Shown here: in pieces, positions 61,533 to 64,000 of the stretch | Layout: each line of letters opens with the position of its first letter | Numbering within the stretch: the first letter of the stretch is position 1 | Assembly: GCA_016788785.1 (NCBI GenBank) | Contig: JAEUSM010000006.1 | Span: 409,864 to 473,863, forward strand | Direction: 5' to 3' | DNA length: 64,000 nt | Source of the DNA: Candidatus Kapaibacterium sp. | GTDB lineage: Bacteria > Bacteroidota > Ignavibacteria > Kapaibacteriales > JAEUSM01 | Translations under genes and position numbers: made by a program | Notes under the pieces: model-generated | Told to the model about the DNA's origin: nothing | Seen by the model: the letters and a program-made list of their open reading frames with translations, nothing else | The model's database searches: none

Positions 61533-61688
61533 TTATTCTTTGTTAGATGAAGTGATTTGATCTAAGTTGTTCTCTAAAAGTGATACTTTCTTGTCTAATC
61601 TCCATAAAAAGAGAATGAATCCACCAAAAACGAGTAAGGTAGTGATTAAGACAACAAAAATGGAATGTTCGACCAAGAAATTATACAT
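61533..61688 (-). CDS. CcmD-like small membrane protein
   Basis: 51 residues from the ATG at 61688, which places the single membrane helix right behind the N-terminus (MYNFLVEHSIFVVLITTLLVFGGFILFLWRL in order: short lead, helix, basic end). A longer frame to 61733 is possible. The C-terminal part is a short charged helix (DKKVSLLENNLDQ). Size, topology and position before ccmE fit CcmD, the small subunit that helps release holo-CcmE from the haem transporter. Confidence 0.72.
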   Translation of the reverse strand: MYNFLVEHSIFVVLITTLLVFGGFILFLWRLDKKVSLLENNLDQITSSNKE

Positions 61689-61831
61689 TGTTGCTTTCAA
61701 AAGAGAATCAGTATTGCTCCTTTTGACGAACAAATTCTCTTAAAATTGAAAAAAGTTTTTTAGAATTCGAATATTTATGTAAATTGCACTGCTAAATAAA
61801 TTTATTACTACAAAAGAATGGATTTTTGACA

Positions 61832-62665
61832 ATGATTGACCTTCAAAATCCTAATGTTTTAGAGGCTTTAGATTCTCAAAAACAGACCAAAGAATACTTT
61901 TCAAATGAAAAACTAACGTTACTAAAAGCAGATGCTACAAATTCAAAGTTATTCGATAAACCTTTCATAGACTTAATTGTAACATCTCCTCCATATAATG
62001 TTGGAATAGAATATAATTCAAACGATGATGAACTTTCATATGATCAATATTTAGAATTTACTAAAACTTGGTTATCTAATTGTTATAATTGGGCAAATAC
62101 AGAATGTAGACTGCTTTTGAATGTACCTTTAGACAAGAACAAAGGGGGTCAACGTAGTGTAGGTGCTGATATTACGACAGTAGCACAATCAGTTGGTTGG
62201 AAGTATCATTCTACTATTATTTGGAATGAAGGAAATATTTCAAGAAGAACCGCATGGGGTTCATGGCTTTCCGCATCTGCACCGTATGTAATTGCCCCAG
62301 TAGAACTTATATTAGTACTGTTTAAAGATAATTGGAAAAAAACAAAAGGTTCACAAAAATCAGATATTACGAAAGAGCAATTTATGGATTGGACAAATGG
62401 ACTTTGGACTTTTAATGGAGAAAGTAAAAAAAGAATCGGTCACCCAGCTCCCTTTCCTAAAGAACTTCCTTATCGATGTATAAAACTATTTAGTTTTATT
62501 GACGATGTTGTTTTTGATCCTTTTACCGGAAGTGGAACTACTTTAATTGAAGCTGTTAAAAATAATCGTCGTGCAGTAGGTTTAGAAATTGACGAAACCT
62601 ATTGTGAATTAGCGAAGAATAGAATTATAAACCAGTCAAACACCTTTGATTTTAGCTATGAGTGA
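61832..62665 (+). CDS. DNA (cytosine-N4/adenine-N6) methyltransferase, beta class
   Basis: 277 residues from ATG 61832; a TTG two codons before is possible. Motif IV is TSPPY (51-55, in LIVTSPPYNVG) and motif I is FDPFTGSGTT near residue 233, followed by AVGLEIDETYCELA. Motif IV ahead of motif I gives the beta arrangement. SPPY is most common among N4-cytosine enzymes, though N6-adenine enzymes also use it. The next gene, an HNH nuclease, overlaps its end by 8 bases, so the two look like a type II restriction-modification pair. Recognition sequence unknown. Confidence 0.87.
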   Translation: MIDLQNPNVLEALDSQKQTKEYFSNEKLTLLKADATNSKLFDKPFIDLIVTSPPYNVGIEYNSNDDELSYDQYLEFTKTWLSNCYNWANTECRLLLNVPLDKNKGGQRSVGADITTVAQSVGWKYHSTIIWNEGNISRRTAWGSWLSASAPYVIAPVELILVLFKDNWKKTKGSQKSDITKEQFMDWTNGLWTFNGESKKRIGHPAPFPKELPYRCIKLFSFIDDVVFDPFTGSGTTLIEAVKNNRRAVGLEIDETYCELAKNRIINQSNTFDFSYE

Positions 62666-63239
62666 GAAAAGTCAAATTCAATTAATTAAAGAGTATTTTC
62701 TTAAAAGACCAAACAAAGAAATTTCTCATCCAGAAGTAGTCGATTTTGTTACTGCTCAATATAAAAAGTTAACTAAAAAAGTTTTTCGTGATCCAGATAG
62801 AGCAATCAGAAGTTTACATCAGCAAGGATTTTTAGTCAAAGTGAAAACTGGGGTATATCTTTATGACCCTACTTTAGTTACCTCCAAAAGTGCTGAAAAT
62901 TTCTCAGAAAAGCAACGAAAACTCATTTTAGAACGGGATAATTATAAATGTGCAGTTTGTGGTAAAGGCAAAGCTGAAGGGATGGAATTACACATTGACC
63001 ATATTAAACCTCGAGATAAAGGTGGTAAAGCTACCTTAGAAAATGGTCAAGTGCTTTGCTCTCAACATAATTTTCTTAAGAAAAATTTGAATCAAACTGA
63101 ATCAGGTAAAAAAATGTTTATCAATTTATACAATCTCGCAAAATCAGCTGGAGACAAAAAACTACTTGATTTTACAAAACAGATTCTCAAAACGTATGAT
63201 AAATTTGATATAAACGGTCATATTGATTGGGATGAATAA
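62658..63239 (+). CDS. HNH restriction endonuclease-like protein
   Basis: 193 residues from ATG 62658, overlapping the methyltransferase stop (ATGAGTGA). Residues 1 to about 75 look like a winged helix (EISHPEVVDFVTAQYKKL … LHQQGFLVKVKTGVYLYDP). Residues about 85-150 are an HNH domain: CAVCGKG zinc pair, LHIDHIKPRDKGG, LENGQVLC and SQHN (second zinc pair CxxH). The C-terminus is helical. Coupling to the DNA methyltransferase supports a restriction enzyme role; a nicking or repair nuclease is the alternative. Confidence 0.85.
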   Translation: MSEKSQIQLIKEYFLKRPNKEISHPEVVDFVTAQYKKLTKKVFRDPDRAIRSLHQQGFLVKVKTGVYLYDPTLVTSKSAENFSEKQRKLILERDNYKCAVCGKGKAEGMELHIDHIKPRDKGGKATLENGQVLCSQHNFLKKNLNQTESGKKMFINLYNLAKSAGDKKLLDFTKQILKTYDKFDINGHIDWDE

Positions 63240-63253
63240 TTTTTGATTGATGT

Positions 63254-63853
63254 ATGGATCAGACTATACCTTTAGATGAATGGTTGGAACAGTTGTTTTA
63301 CGAGCTGAAAATGGCACGTGATATTGATGTTTCTGCAGAAAGAAGTAAATATTTTTACACAAAACTTCTTTCTGAAGAAGGATTTTACCGTGAAAAAGCT
63401 TGGGTGTGGATTATTTATGGTGATTGGTCTTCTCACCAAACTCGTCTTGAATTACCCGATTTTTTTCCTACGATGGAACAAATTCAATCTGTTGCTGATA
63501 GAAAAGGGTATCGTATTTTGACCATTGACCAAATAGAACAAGTCAAAGAGTACGCACGGTATATTCGTTTTAGTGAGTTAGAAACCGAAGTCAATCAACT
63601 ACGACAACAAATTTTGGAATTAGAAAATAGTCGTTTGGAGACTAATTTAAAATTAGAAGTTGCAATCAAAGATTCAGAAATATTAGAACTTCGTACTGAA
63701 AATGAAAAATTACGAAAAAAGTTAGAGTTGTATACTGGAAAATCTGTTGTAGACATCATCCCTCCAACTCCAGGTGCAACACAAGTTCGTATTCCTTACG
63801 AACAAGTGCTTCACGAAATCCAATCAAGTATTGCCAAGAAGAATGAAGAATGA
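63254..63853 (+). CDS. Unknown protein with C-terminal coiled coil, next to the R-M pair
   Basis: 199 residues. The N-terminal ~100 residues form a small aromatic-rich domain (WLEQLFYELKMARDIDVSAERSKYFY; KAWVWIIYGDWSSHQTRLELPDFFPT) that I cannot assign. Residues about 110-165 are a long leucine-heptad coiled coil (LETEVNQLRQQILELENSRL…LRTENEKLRKKLELY), then a Pro-rich stretch and a short helix. It lies 14 bases after the HNH gene and overlaps the next ORF by 11 bases, so it is part of the same transcript. A role with the restriction system is possible but only by position. Confidence 0.7.
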   Translation: MDQTIPLDEWLEQLFYELKMARDIDVSAERSKYFYTKLLSEEGFYREKAWVWIIYGDWSSHQTRLELPDFFPTMEQIQSVADRKGYRILTIDQIEQVKEYARYIRFSELETEVNQLRQQILELENSRLETNLKLEVAIKDSEILELRTENEKLRKKLELYTGKSVVDIIPPTPGATQVRIPYEQVLHEIQSSIAKKNEE

Positions 63854-64000
63854 TATCATCAATAGTCTCTATTCATCTGAACGCGAAGTAGTTTCCCTCG
63901 TTACTTCTCTTTTATCAGATGATTTTGCTAGGTCAATCAATGATGGTTGGTCGGTTGGTTTGAATTTACAACATATCTTGGATATAGAACTATTAGTTTT
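63843..64000 (+). CDS. Unknown protein, 5' part only
   Basis: This partial gene is open from ATG 63843 to the right edge (52 codons plus two bases), overlapping the coiled-coil gene by 11 bases. It begins MKNDIINSLYSSEREVVSLV and continues with a Leu-rich, apparently helical sequence. There is no signal peptide. No family is recognisable from this fragment. Confidence 0.55.
   Translation, partial: MKNDIINSLYSSEREVVSLVTSLLSDDFARSINDGWSVGLNLQHILDIELLV

Overview
The window is AT-rich, gene-dense bacterial DNA that looks like a member of the Bacteroidota/Chlorobiota side of the FCB superphylum, possibly a Kapabacteria- or Ignavibacteria-like lineage. The support is: three proteins with C-terminal type IX secretion (T9SS) sorting domains of the PNP…GxY form; promoters of the TTTG / TAnnTTTG type, the best one in front of tRNA-Phe; weak use of Shine-Dalgarno sites; and very many TPR proteins. 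The phylum call is an inference from these traits, not from a marker gene.

Layout. 0-5 kb (minus strand): a T9SS-tagged PhoX-like phosphatase, then a separate redox unit made of an imelysin-like/MauG di-haem protein, an MbnP-like lipoprotein and a second di-haem peroxidase that runs off the left edge. 5.3-17.3 kb (plus): three related small secreted proteins followed by five class III adenylate cyclases with N-terminal TPR arrays. Four of the cyclases are joined by ATGA stop/start overlaps. 17.3-18.0 kb: a GxxExxY gene inside a 730-bp unit with perfect 19-bp terminal inverted repeats. 18.0-29.9 kb (minus): an exopolysaccharide operon (RfbB, WbpA-like dehydrogenase, UDP-GlcNAc 2-epimerase, Wza-like exporter, Wzi-like barrel, GT2, Wzx flippase, WcaJ-like initiating transferase, DPM1-like transferase). 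30.0-36.1 kb: tRNA-Phe, a TPR protein, a GyrI-like protein and two paralogous T9SS cargo proteins with matching terminators.

36.1-55.8 kb (minus) is one tightly packed run. It holds a DUF4846 protein, an exostosin-like transferase, a TPR histidine kinase, a nonulosonic-acid (pseudaminic-type) set (PseC, PseF/SpsF, a methyltransferase, a GNAT/ATP-grasp fusion, a HAD phosphatase, PseI), a zinc-ribbon protein, a very large glycosyltransferase/methyltransferase split by a frameshift at an A10 run, kynureninase and a lytic transglycosylase. 55.8-61.7 kb: a CAP-domain secreted protein, two VWA proteins and part of a cytochrome c maturation system (CcmF, CcmE of the CxxxY type, a CcmE-like protein lacking the haem motif, CcmD). 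61.8-64 kb (plus): a probable type II restriction-modification pair and two unknown genes, the last one cut by the window edge.

How it fits together: the cytochrome maturation genes would supply haem proteins such as those at the left edge. The two glycan clusters make nucleotide sugars, assemble and export surface polysaccharide, and probably add a pseudaminic-type acid. The cyclase array could feed cAMP signalling, but no cAMP receptor is visible here. The strongest candidates for something undescribed are the A10 frameshift that joins two ORFs into a potential 2,200-residue glycosyltransferase, the GNAT/ATP-grasp/HAD additions to the nonulosonate cluster, the coupled cyclase array, and the inverted-repeat GxxExxY cassette.
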